Below are positions 51,665-63,290 of a stretch of DNA of 64,000 nt, piece after piece. Positions within the stretch are counted from its first letter, which is position 1; every line of letters begins with the position of its first letter. A program made the position numbers and the translations under genes. The stretch is from Symbiodinium sp. CCMP2592 (Eukaryota > Sar > Dinophyceae > Suessiales > Symbiodiniaceae), in assembly GCA_905221615.1 (NCBI GenBank), contig CAJNDT010000310.1:87001-151000 (forward strand), in the 5' to 3' direction. The notes beneath the pieces were generated by a model that was given only the letters and a program-made list of their open reading frames with translations, ran no database searches and was not told the DNA's origin.

Positions 51665-53495
51665 CGCCTCCCATTGCTGATGAGGCTGCCCGGTGCAGCT
51701 TCCCACGTTCACCGACCGCCCGTCGCGCAAGTCCACTTGCAGGCACTTGCCATCCATCACCTCGGTCAGTCTACACCCCAGCATCAACGAGAACTGGCTG
51801 AAGACTACTCCACTGGCACTTGAAGACACCTGGGGTTGCCCACCTTCCCGCAATGCATGAGTGCGGTTACTGCCGCCGCCGCGGGTCATGCTGGAGGCGA
51901 CTATGACGACGACAACACTTAATGATGGTGATGATGATCTTCAAACATCTTCAAGCAACGCTCTGCTGCGAAGGGGCATCACTGTGCAGGTATCTCGTAA
52001 AATGGCCCGCGAAAGACTAGCAATTGCGCTTGAAGCTTTATGCCAGGTAGACAGATATAGGTGCCCCGAAGACTGACGGCCTCCAAGACACCGCACGAAT
52101 CTGCGAGCCCTGAAAGCGCCATGCCCCGTTGGCTTCACAGCCGCCGGCACCGGTCTTGGGGAGAGCCTGATGCATGGCAAAGGGCCTTGATATTTCGGCT
52201 AGAAGGTGTACTTCAGCACAATGAAAATGAGCGAATCGAAAGGCGGGCCTTGCACCCAAAGTTCACGCCAACCTGCCAACGCTACAAGGGCAACCCTCAG
52301 CTTCGGGTTCATGTAGGCTTCGGGGGTTCACCAAGGGTCTCGGATCTGCAAGTTGCACGGGTGCAGGATGCATCCCATCGTCTCGGGGGTGTGCAGGAAT
52401 AGTGCTCGGGATTGCTAGTGTCCCTTTTCAAGCCCTTACGAACTAGATAACAAAACGACGAAGAAAACTTGCCAAAATAGGCGATAAACCCCTGTAATCC
52501 TACGTGTAGAATCCCTTAACCGCGAACCCAAACCTTTAGAAACCCCTCTGCCCCTGTAAACCGCAATAGCCCTAAATAATTACCCCAACCCTGAAAACCC
52601 AAACTTTACCAAAACTTACTCCAAACACCAAGCCCTGTTTTACCATCATTTGCCCCAAACCCTAAAGTGTACATATGGGAGTTTCCGAAAACAGGGGACC
52701 CTACTGTAGTACCCTAATAGTATGATCCTTCTTATAAGGACCCCAAAGCAAGGTACCCCTAATTTTCGGAGACTCTACCTCTAAACCCTAAACCCTTTAT
52801 AGAACCCTTATAGTACCCTTTAAGGGTACCCCTATAGATCCCTTTAAGGTACCCCTAATTCTCGGAAACCCCCATATCTCGGGGTGCCGGGCCTCGGCTG
52901 CCTGTGCGGTGCTGCAGCCGGTGATCTCCCAACAGCCGCCTTCTCAGAGAAGTCTCTATGACAAAAAAAGGGGCTTCAGGGGTTTATCTCTGGCTTCTAT
53001 AGGGTTTAGGAGGTTCAGGGTTTTTTCCTATAGCTTCTATGGGGTTTAGGATGGTTTAGGATGTTCAGGGTTTAGCTATAGAGGTTAAGGGTTTCGGGTG
53101 GTTTAGGATGATGAAGGTGCTTTCTTTCCGTCAGCTAAGTGGCAGTCTCAGCTACAAGTCGGGAGATCCTCGCACACAAGCCCGCAGCGTACGGCCCGGA
53201 AGCGATGAAGGAACGCACGAGAGTCATGATCGGAAGCATCTGTCGCAATGACATGTAATTTATAGTCATACACAATACTCATACTCGTGTATGCTTGATT
53301 ATGTCGCTAAGCACCAAATCGAAGCCCCGGCCTTCCCGGAACCGCAGGTCATTCTGTACGTTGCACTGCCTTTCGCATCGGCCGCTTCGCTTCCAGCGCT
53401 GGCTGGGCACCGAAGCGTTGCAATGCGAGAGTCGCAAAACGCCCTCCTGCACTGCTGCGGATGTTTGGGCGAGAACTTGCAATTCCCGAAATGCA
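51665..53495 (-). CDS. beta-trefoil (ricin-type lectin) exons
   Basis: Three segments carry QxW-type repeats: about 53495-53393 (GVLRLSHCNASVPSQRW), about 52150-52085 (GAWRFQGSQIRAV) and about 51775-51665 (GKCLQVDLRDGRSVNVGSCT...QQW). This sugar-binding fold is common at the C-terminus of glycosidases. Assignment to the GH27 gene rests on direction and order. Confidence 0.6.
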
Positions 53496-54838
53496 AAGCC
53501 TCTACCTCCAAACCCGAAGGCAAAGGCGCTGTGAAACCAAGACACAATGCTTTTAAGAGCTTCGGGATCTGTTGTTCTATCTCGAGCGACCGACTGAACC
53601 GCCACGGCCACGGCAGCTGCAGGCCCCAAGGTACTTGGCAGCTACACCATTTCTGATACTGATGCCTTTCCGCTCTGTGCTCATCACACCGACATCAGGC
53701 AAAGTAAGAGATGGCAGATCATGAAGCAGAGCATGAGTATGGCGGCAAACAGTGACGGGAAACGATGAGCAGGCGGTCAGCAGGTGAGAAAACAAGAAGG
53801 TTCATCCATGCAGTGCAGGTTTGCAGACCAAGCAGAATCAACAAGTACAGAAACCCCTTGATGCAGAAACACAAGCCTCTGGCCTCCAAGTTCGGGAAGG
53901 GAGGCGTTTCAAGGATCTCGTGGAAAGCCTTCGGCTGCAGTTGCCAAAGGCGCCCGTCTCGCAGAAGCCACCTGCCGCTGGGACCAAGGTTCACTCAAAG
54001 CTCGGCTTTGGGGCGACGGGGAAGCGCCGCTTCAAGTCCAGTCCTGGTCGTGACATCAGTGTATCAGCTGCACAGGTGCCGTTTGAGTCGATGCAACGAA
54101 GCATGATAAAGCAATGCTCTGATTGAAAAGACATTGCGAAGAATGCACTCAAGTAAGAATGATAAATAGATGTTGCGAAAACATACTGAGACGCTGTGGA
54201 TCATAAACAGCCTCCCGTGGCGCGCCCCAAGACTACTCGGGATGCGAGGGGTTTTCTGAAACGGGAAGTGCCGCCAAGCCAAGTCAAGCCATGACACACC
54301 TTGAAGGAGAACGCCTCAACGCCTGCAGAGCAAACCGCACATCCAACGCCATGCATATCCAACAACGCACAAGCACGTACCAGGTCTATATCTACATGTA
54401 CAACCGAAACACCGTCCGAAAAAGGGGATCTCATAAACACCGCTGCACCTCTGAGTTGGACTTCCCTGGCATTGGCGAAGGGAAGCACCGTCCTCCCAGG
54501 ACAAGCAGCTGCCTCGCCAGGTCACTTGGTGCCTTGGGTGCTTGCAGTGGGCTGAGCTGCGGGTTCGCTCCTCACCTCTCCGCACGGCATATGTATATTT
54601 ATATGTATATGTATATGCATATGTATAGTATGTATGTGTATGTGTATATGTATCTGTACATGTACAAAGAACAAGCATTATTCTGAGTTTGACCTAGGAG
54701 ATCGAGTTGGGGCCTCGCCTTCCAATTTGCGGACTTGGACCCGGCACGTCTACGGGTCCGAACCACCCGAAGGTGTACATACACATATATATATATATAC
54801 ATATATACATATATATATATATACATATGGCCACACAC

Positions 54839-54876
<38 letters not shown>

Positions 54877-57800
54877 GTAAGGTAAAAGCAGCTGCACTTT
54901 GAAGAATTCGCACACTGTAATCCTTACTTTCAGAAGGTGTCCGGGTTTCAGCTCACTAACTACAGCTGTTGGAGCGTTGCCTCAAGGCTTGCTGAGGATC
55001 CTAGTGATTTTTTGCGGTGTTTTTGGGTCTTTCATGGTCCTAATACAGGGATTCTTGCAAAGGCACCGATCGGCGTCGTAGGCCCAGCCGCTGGCATTCT
55101 CCGATGCTCCGCAGCGCTGCGCCCAAGCAAAAAGGGGCTCCGAGCTCGGATGCGGGGACCACCTCCGTAGCCTCGATTTGGGGTTCAGGGTGTTTTCTTA
55201 GGGGTTTAGTTTAGGGTTCCAGGGTTTAACTTTAAAGTTTACGGGTTTACAGTGGAGGGGTTTCTTAGGATGCCTCTGGGCCTTTGGGTGCCTTACCTAA
55301 ATGGTCCTTCCCATATGAAATGATCAAGGTCTGGACTGGCGATTCAAATTCATGAAATTCCGATGTTGGCCCAGTGCTGTAAAATGCTTTAGGACTTGTG
55401 TACTGATTACTGAGCAACTGGGCAACCCCACCTTCCTGCAGGGCCCATGTCAATGTGCTCCGCTTTGTAAAGGCCAAGCTGCAATCGCCCGGGAGAGCCA
55501 GCCCAGTTTTGGTTAAGTTCGATCACCTCCTCACGCATGCCATCATGGAGCCAGGGTTCCGAAGCCCAACGACCCCAAAATCTCAGGTAATCCTCGGGTC
55601 GACTCAATTCATGGAGTTCTTCGTGACGTTCCCTGACAAGTTTTCGTTTTTTTGGAGATCGTGAAAAAGTACACCCCCAGGAAGCTTCGCACCACGCACA
55701 AGCAGGATGGGACACACTTCACCTGAACTTCCCGCCATTGCCTCGTGTACCAAAATCACCCATGCCCTTGCTGGAACACTTCTGCTGTGCCACTTTGTGC
55801 ACGCTGTAGAGACCGAAAGATTTGCACATGTCTGGTGACCAGCATTTGTTACAGCAGACTATACACAAGCAGGAATTGGAGATCTGATCCCCATGCGCTC
55901 CTCTCTCTCTGTGTTTGTCTCTCTCTCATTCTCAATCTTTGTCTCGCTCTCTGTTTCTGCTTCCTTCCCTTCTGTTTCTTCTTTCTACTTACTTCGGCCG
56001 TTGCTTTTCTCAGCCTGTCTCTTCTTCCCTCAGCTTTTCCCACATCCAGACTAGAGAGCTCCTCATTGGTGATGATGTCCCAGACCTTCCGGCAGAAAGC
56101 TCTGCTGCAGAGCGTTTCCATACACCTACCTACCTGCCTACCCACGCACCCACCTACCTATGCTCGTTTATTCATACATACATGAGGAGTTCTACCAAGC
56201 TATTTCAAAGACACAATTGTGTGTGTGTGTGGGTGTGCATATATACATGCGGAGCCCACCTGGCTTCTCCTCATCTCCTACTTGTTTTTTCCCTCCTCGG
56301 TGCCCGGGGAAACAGGAAACCGCAGAAAACCTGTCGGAAAGGCATAAAACCGCAGGAAGCCTGTGGGAAACCTGCGGGAAACCACAAGAAACCTGTGAGA
56401 AACCCTGGGAAACCGGGAACCACAGGAAACCTATAAAGAACAACCATAAGAAACCGCAGCAAACAATACGGAAACCATCGGAAACCCCTTATACAGGTGA
56501 GTTTTGTCCTTCGCACCTGTTTTTTAGATGGGGCGCAGCCGGAAAGCCTCGGTCTGGGCAGCTTGTATCTTGTTTGTTGCCGAGCTTTCCGGTGGCCCAC
56601 CACCCGATAAGCCAAAAGGGCTGCACTTCGTAGTCAACGAAGGGCTAATAGCTCGTGAAGGACCAGAGAGTGCCGATCTTGTTGCAGTAAGCATGAATCG
56701 TGAACACGATTTGGAGAAACTCGCACGTGGCCAGAGTGCTGCAACAAACATAAACGTGAACACGATGTCGAGACACTTGCACGTGGCCAGCTCTCGCTTT
56801 GTTCAGCTCCTGCAAGATCCAACAGCAGCGGAAGAAATTTCTGCAAAACAGAGCATGTGTCCTAGTTCTTGCAGAAACTGTTGCTTTCATCGAACGGCAA
56901 CATGAAGTCGAACACCCTCAAAGACGAAGGCCGCCACGGAGGTGCGATCGATTCTCTGCTTGAATGTTTTTTGAGCGCGACAATGGACTCGGTTTAGATC
57001 AATCATCATCGGCGGCATGGGGACATGCTTCCAGAGTCAGAATCGCGGAAATTTTAGGCAGATCTTCCTCGCGGAGTTGCGCAACGCGCTCTGCCAGAAC
57101 CTGTCCGCACACATCCCGGCTGAGCTTGCCTGGGCTCTGCAAAGCTGTGCTCAACCTGCCAATGGTTTTCACGGCAGAGCGGCGCTACCAGAAGAGCAAA
57201 CTACTTATTCGGATATGATGATGACGTCTCGAGCGAAACCTTTGTAGTGAGCAATCATTTCAAGTCTGGGAAGCAGCATTTACAGCAGAAGATGAGCCTA
57301 GCTAATGTCAAAGTATGCATTTCAAGTTTACACATTCAGCCGTGCACTCAGCCGGATCTAAGCTCGCACTAAAGCAAATACCACGGTTACTGCGGCTTGA
57401 GCCAACCGCGCAGGTGCCAAAGTTAGCGACTCGGCTCAACCGTCGCAGCGCACATCCACATGTTGCAATGTGTCATCACGAGTCTTCCCAGCACGTCGCA
57501 ACTCTTTTTCTTCCAGCAAACGTAGGGTTCACTGGGCCATGCCGTCTGCCGCCAGGACCACCTACGAGCGAGCAGCACGAGCGAAGAAGCGACTAACAAA
57601 GCCCTGCACCTCCTTTCGTTTCTTCTTGCCACTGTCACAGTTGACCTTGAGCAAACAGATTGCGTAATTCATCCGACACAGAAAAGTAGATGCACCTGTC
57701 TGGAAAGCGGGACCAGTGAGTGTTGCAGGGCTTGTCACCCACCACCAGCGCGACTCCAGACCTGAAAACAGCGACCGTGGCCAATCTTAGAAAGCCGTTG

Positions 57801-60800
57801 CCACCCAGATATTGATCGGGGTCCGTGTTTTGTCTTCCACTTTTTTCCATAGCTTTAGCGGTGCGCACATCGCTCTGAATGCGTCCCATCGCGGGACGGC
57901 CGCAAACACAACAACCCTCAGTCAGAATCAATCTCACTCCAATCATTTTGCCAAGAACAGAAGTGCCCGCGGCAGACGGCTCGGGGACGGATCTTCCTGC
58001 CCGCTGCAACTCTCGTGGGCACAGGAAGCTTCTGAGCAGAAACAAAATCACGGAGTTAATCGGAGCTGACAAGCCGTCTGACGTCGAAGATTTCAGCAAT
58101 TTCTGTTATCGTGAACTTGCGGGCCATGCTTGCTGCGACTTCTGCAGGCAGCAACAGCGGCTTCAAGGTTTTAACGTCAGAGGAAAACGTGCTTCGCAAG
58201 GCATTCACCAGTGTCTGAGCTTCTCACATCGCGGAAGCGAGAAGAGGCAACACAAACACAGCTTAGAGAGCAAACGCCAGGCAGCACTCGCAATGCAAAA
58301 GATGGCAAAAGTTCCATGCAAAAATTAGCAAATGCAGTCAATTTACAACGCAAGAAGAAACAAAAGTTCCGTGCACAACTTAGCAAATGCAAAAGCTTGC
58401 AAATGCCAAGTATTGCAAATGTGCACATGTTTGCAAATCAAGGAACATGTCTTCTTGTGGCTGCGACGGCACCGGATTTGGGTCTACCAAACCAGCTGCA
58501 TTCCGTTGCCCCACACAAGGGGCCTCCTGAGCAAATGGTACCATACGGTAGTATGTCAAGCATGTACCCACATACAGATATGTATGATATACCGTGATAT
58601 ACCCTATATGTATATTACATGCATTACATGTTAACATAACACCCCAACCTGATCGAGCTTCTGGTCATCCAGCAGGTCAAAGCTGAGCATGAGAGGTGCA
58701 GACATGATCTCAGCAGCTTTACGTTGTGCGGCTTGTCTCAGAGGCTACTGTATAGGGTTTAGAGGTTTCCGGTTCGAGGTTTCGGGTTGCTTAGCACTGG
58801 CTGCCTCAAACGTTCCAAATAGCTGCGGTTCGTAAGGTTCAGGGATGAGGGTTTAAGCGGTAGGTCCGTAGGTTCTCGGAAGGTCAACGACTTGGTGTAG
58901 TCGCTCTCTCTCACTCTCTCGGCAACTGGACGCGTGGCTTACTCGCAAATACGGAGTACATCAAAGGTTCACATGGTCCTGCGAACAGCATCCTAAGTCC
59001 TGGACCGCATAGGCTCCGAACTGACTCCTGCATGAGCTGCAGGCTCTGCAACGAGCGCTGGCATCAATCAGCTCTGCATCCACGTGACAGACGAATCAGA
59101 GATCCATCAAACCATCATGCGGACATGAACATATAATAGAACATACAGTTGACATGCACGCAGCAATCCATGCTCTTCGGTCCTCATCGTGGGAGGACGT
59201 CCGGCATCCAGAGTGTCAGGGTAAGCCCAACAGCCCACCCTGACGCACAAAGAGAGCTCACTGCTGTACGGAGGCCTTCGCTGTCCGATGCAGTACACAG
59301 AACACGTACATGCACAATAGTATGGTTAGACTGAGGTTTTGGGTCATACTATGCATATGCCTCGCTGATATTTAAAGGCCCTTCAATCAGAAGCCTGGGA
59401 GCAAGGAGACTGCCGCCACCAACTACTTCGCAGCCATCAAAAAACGATTGCACTTTACGCTGTAAACAGGTTTGGGTTCGGGCTTCTGTTCGGGTCTTAT
59501 AAAGTTATAAAGGGCTTAGGCTTAGGCCCGTCGTTCCTTGGTCCCACCGACAATGAGGGGACCAGGTCTGCAGACATCCCTGTGCCTGTTGCTCAGACTC
59601 TCTGTTTCCCCTTGGCTCTCCCCTCCTATGACTGAACCCTAGATGCACTTCCTTTTGTCACCCGTTGGGGCGGCCTTGACCGGTTTAGGACCATGGCTGT
59701 GGCGAGCAGTTCGACATCAAAGCCGACACTATGAAGGTCACCAGCAGTGCGGAAGAGGTCATAGGGACACCACCTGAGACACTGCGGCACTCAATTTCGG
59801 CATCAGATCGAAACACGCAATGATGGCCTTCTGACAACCGGCAACAGCATGGAGTTGAAATTGTCGGGTCAGGCACGATATGCGCTCGTCTTTGGGACTT
59901 CCGCATTGCTGCACAGCCAAGCCACGACGCATTTGGCTCCCTGCTACCTTGATGACAATTTTCCTCGGCAGGCGCAGTTGCGCTCTGTCATACAGTCGTG
60001 AATGGCTTGGAAACTGAAGTCGCCGGAGACTTCCCCCTTATGAGATTCCCTCATGTGTGAATGCCTTGTTTGCAATGCAAACAATCCCAACACACTTTTT
60101 CTGTAGCCATGTCTCCGTGCGAAGGTCTCTGCGTGTGTGTGTGTCTGCATCTATGCATTTCATCGTCGCCATTGTCATTATCCTCCTCCTCCTCCTCCTC
60201 CTCCTCCTCCTCCTCCTCCTCCTCCTCCTCCCATCATCATGTCATTCTCGTCGACATGTGCAGTGGCAAATGCACGGACTATGGAAACCACCATCAAAGA
60301 ACAGCAACACATGAAAGGTGAGTATGACTATGACATATGATAAGAACAATACCAAAGTCACAAGAGGAAACAAAAGGTAACAGTCAACAGAAGACCCAAT
60401 ACATGCGCATCAAGGCCATATAAGTTTACGGGCCCTCAGCGTAACAGTACCAATGGATCACCATCCGCGAGATGCTAATCTTCACAACCGAAGACAAAAG
60501 ATGCGGCCACCCGAGGTCATAAACCTTAAACCCTAAGCCCGAGACGAGCGGGAGCACATCATCTTGACAGCCAGGTGGAAAAGAGATGTTGGGATGTACT
60601 GAGACTCTTCTCCTCAAGTTTGCAGCAAGCCTACAGGAAAGCCTTTAATTACACAAGGCACCCCTAACAAAAACCCTCATCTTCCATAGCCGCAAGCCAA
60701 GCAGCGATCACGATGGGCGATCCCGCGGCTCCCAGCATGTCGCTCCAGAGTTGAAGATCGTTGTAAACGCTGCCGCTGTCGATCTTCACGTACTCAAACC

Positions 60801-63290
60801 TCACGGCTCAGAGACTTTGGAGGCCCCCCGCATCCGGCTAAGTCGAGACCTCCGACCTCGTCCCCTCGCTTGTGCAGACAAGAGGCCCGTACTCATGCAG
60901 GAACTCGACAGAGCCTCTCCTCAGCTACTTTCGCTCACAAGGTTCAGGCTTCGGTAGCAGCAGAACGGCAAAGACAAAGCACGGAGAGTCGCTGGCAGCT
61001 ACTGTTCGATCAAGCACCAGCTTCGAGTCTTGAGCCCCCCCACCACCCGGCGGGATGCTGAGAGGAACCCCCATGTCAACCCGAGCCCGAACAAGATCTA
61101 TACGACGCAGCGCATCTGCAGCGAAGCATCATATTCCGCATGTACATCTCACCTGCCGTCTGCATGCATCATGGGCCGACAGTTGCAACTACAGAAGCAC
61201 CAGGTTGAACTAATACAGTATGGCAGGAAGGCGCACATGGCATGGGAGAGCAGTGGAACGCTGCATCCGCCTACTGAGCAGCTAGCAGATGTCCCACCTC
61301 CAATGCCACCGCGAGGCGAGCCCTCTGCACAGATGTAGTTGTTCATGTAGAAACCTGGCCTTTGCGGATTATACACGGGACGTTCATCCGCTTCTTCCCT
61401 TGCTCTCCGGCTACTCGTTCCAGCATTCGGGTCTGTGTTACTGGTCTTTCTCGGGGTGAAATTTCGAGTAGAGTTCCAACCGGAATGTGGGCTACATAAG
61501 AATCTGTTTGCTCATGCAACGAACATCAACGAACATAGAAGACGCATACCATTACTGCTCATTCCGACTCCTCCAATAAGTATCCACCTTCCTTTCCTGG
61601 CGGAAGCCTTGGGCTCCATGGCCTTCCAAAAGCTTTGTTTCAGGTGCAGCTCACAAGGAGGCGCAGGCAAGATAAAGAAACCACAAGGCTCAGTGCTTCG
61701 TAGGTTTAGTAGGTTTATAGCTCGGGTGGGTCTCAGAACTTTGCTGGGGTTGGGGACTGCAGTCAGCGTTCGATTGGCCGATAAACAGCTGAATCAAGAC
61801 AACGAAGACGATAGGCAGAGTGATGTGTCTCTGAAAACTTGCTCCTCTACTAGTTCACTAGGAAGGACAACCCTTTCAATGCACCCCGCACTCTTGCGGA
61901 AGGTGCCTTAAACCCATGGCCCGCGCACTCGAAGTCATAGCGCCTTGGTCGATCAAAGTCTTGTCACTCACTGGCCGAACAAACCTACTCCGAGGACGTA
62001 GGAACCGGCTACATCTGCAAGGTACGGACTCACTTCGGCAACCGAACATGGTCTGCCGGCTCAACTTCACGTCTCTGGCATCACCACTTCCTAAAACCGA
62101 AACTGCTTGTCTGATGGCCAATCGAAGCACCTCAACCAGCGAGATGATGCAAACACACGTTTAAGTGCCAGATCCAAACAGAAAGTCGCAGTCACCGCCC
62201 ACACGTTTCTACATCTGCATCTTCACTCAGTTCAGGCACCGATGGCCTGGTACCACGAATAGACTTGCAGGGGCCATACCGATTTCGATGGTTTTGGGGG
62301 TGGCATCTTGTTATACTATGTTTGTAACAAGGACTATAAGAGGATAAAGTTACAATTACTCCGCCGCCTCTACTAGCCAGGATGTACAAGGAAAGCCCGA
62401 ACTCGGCAACGCCGTCAAAATCCGCCAAGCTACGCAGATCCGGAAACTTGCTCCGGTTGACCAGCGGGGTCCCTTCTGCGGAGTGGAAGGAGCCGTCGAT
62501 ACCGGCATGGCATGCTTGCCAACCTGCATAGGCAACAGTTCACAGATAGTCAGATTAGGTCAACTCAACAAAACGCAGTCAGAAAGCATCACTTGATGAA
62601 ATACCTCGAGGTCCAAACCCTTTAACTCACCAAGAATCCGAAATCCTGCACATGCATGTACCCTGCTGCGAGCAGCACTGAAGCGAAAACTCCCGCCGTC
62701 GTCGATGTTCGCAAATCGATACCCGGCATCCCAGAGGCTTCTCGCCGAGCCAGCTTGCACCTTGCTGAGAGTTCGTCGGGATCGAAAACGTTATGCTGAT
62801 GTCAGCAAGGCCCTTCCTGACCTGATCCTCAATCATGTTCTGCCTGCAAATAGCGCTAGGCTGGCAGGTATTCCTTCGGAATGCAACTTCCATCGTTTCT
62901 ACAGGCTTCCCCACAGACGAGTGGCACTCCGGTTCAGGAGCTTGGCAAACGTCAGCTCCATTCGCGTCTGATCCTGCGAAGGATTCCCACTCTCGTTCTA
63001 TGTACCCGGACAGAGATGGCCTAATTAGGAAACAAGCCTGACTGTTCATGGACTTACATTCCAGGCTCCGAGCCTGCTGCGCTGCCCTTGAAGGCCCGCA
63101 ACACTCTGCGCTGCCCATTTCCGAGTCCCTGAAATTCCAGGCTGAGCAGCTTTCCAGAGACCACCACAACCCAACTCCGGAACCACAGAATTCCTGCAAA
63201 ACACTAAAAACTCTCTCGCAGCCCCGGCGCCACATCCCCGCCGAAGGCATACCAGGAGCTCCAGCCCATGGGCGGCCGTGAGGACAAGAC
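51665..63290 (-). CDS. GH27 alpha-galactosidase-like glycosidase with C-terminal ricin-type beta-trefoil, multi-exon
   Basis: Family GH27 enzymes hydrolyse alpha-galactosides or alpha-N-acetylgalactosaminides, usually in lysosome, vacuole or outside the cell. Exons in order: 63234-63290 (RPPMGWSSWYAFGG), about 62697-62750 (AGYRFANIDDG), 62388-62523 (WQACHAGIDGSF, FPDLRSL), 61322-61359 (GFYMNNYICAE), about 60703-60799 (YVKIDSGS, nucleophile Asp), 59704-59773 (FRTAGD, acid/base Asp), about 58655-58740 (SAPLMLSFDL), about 55470-55533 (EVIELNQNWAGSPGR), then trefoil repeats near 53.4, 52.1 and 51.7 kb with QRW, WRF and QQW. The join of GACGACG (GC donor) to GTTGG rebuilds the DDGW motif. The signal peptide exon was not found. 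The first and last exons are uncertain. Confidence 0.8.
52673..52877. repeat. 205-bp foldback or MITE-like element
   Basis: ATATGGGAGTTTCCGAAAA (52673-52691) pairs with TTCTCGGAAACCCCCATAT (52859-52877), 17 of 19 positions. The interior repeats a GGTACCCCTAATT unit twice. No target duplication is evident. Confidence 0.55.
52970..53115. repeat. GGTTTAGGATG/TTCAGGG degenerate tract
   Basis: Repeated GGTTTAGGAtg-GTTCAGGG units, telomere-like, in an intron of the GH27/trefoil gene. Confidence 0.65.
54588..54880. repeat. TATG/TATA microsatellites
   Basis: Two blocks (about 54588-54660 and 54778-54877) of (TA)n with CATATG and CACACA units. Confidence 0.9.
55470..55533 (-). CDS. GH27 exon: EVIELNQ
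   Basis: After GCGTGAG the frame encodes EVIELNQNWAGSPGRLQL, matching N.EVIaiNQD..G..G. The frame is open further upstream to about 55700, so the exon could be longer. Confidence 0.68.
55535..58650. other. long intron region of the GH27 gene
   Basis: Holds a CT/TTC-rich tract (about 55895-56030), an AAACC-unit array (56306-56492) and a 57-bp partial tandem duplication near 56699-56793. No other exon recognised. Confidence 0.45.
56306..56492. repeat. GGAAACC-unit degenerate tandem array
   Basis: About 14 copies of variants of AGGAAACCTGTGG/GGAAACCGCA with 10-16-bp spacing. Confidence 0.75.
58655..58740 (-). CDS. GH27 exon: barrel end
   Basis: The frame encodes AAEIMSAPLMLSFDLLDDQK, matching the conserved APLmlS.Dl segment. 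Borders are approximate. Confidence 0.72.
59704..59773 (-). CDS. GH27 exon: acid/base Asp
   Basis: The exon encodes WCPYDLFRTAGDLHSVGFDV, matching WRt..D of GH27. The acceptor is CTCAG followed by G and the donor is GC. Confidence 0.72.
60181..60231. repeat. (TCC)n microsatellite
   Basis: Seventeen uninterrupted TCC units, intronic in the GH27 gene. Confidence 0.97.
60703..60799 (-). CDS. GH27 exon: catalytic nucleophile
   Basis: The exon encodes FEYVKIDSGSVYNDLQLWSD followed by AAGSPIVIA. Asp in KID is the expected nucleophile. The Cys that normally follows it (KxDxC) is replaced by Gly/Ser. The acceptor is GTGAG followed by G. Confidence 0.78.
61322..61359 (-). CDS. GH27 exon: GFYMNNYICAE (38 nt)
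   Basis: A 38-nt exon after CAAAG that encodes PGFYMNNYICAE. Its phase fits the preceding exon's GT donor, and a GC donor follows. Confidence 0.72.
62388..62750 (-). CDS. GH27 exons: IDDGW region
   Basis: Exon about 62750-62697 (GYRFANIDD-G) and exon 62523-62388 (W-QACHAGIDGSFHSAEG...FPDLRSLADFDG...GLSL) join through a GC-AG intron in phase. They cover the second and third beta-alpha units of the barrel. Confidence 0.78.
63234..63290 (-). CDS. GH27 exon: PMGWSSW
   Basis: The exon encodes VLSSRPPMGWSSWYAFGGD, the N-terminal signature of family GH27. The acceptor is GACAG followed by G. The donor is GT at 63233 or GA three bases earlier. Confidence 0.78.

Noticed and set aside
55158-55190. 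Possible second relict spliced leader (CCGTAGCC...ATTTGG...TTCAGG)
   Set aside because: Matches only the ends with insertions and substitutions in between; no intact ORF follows.
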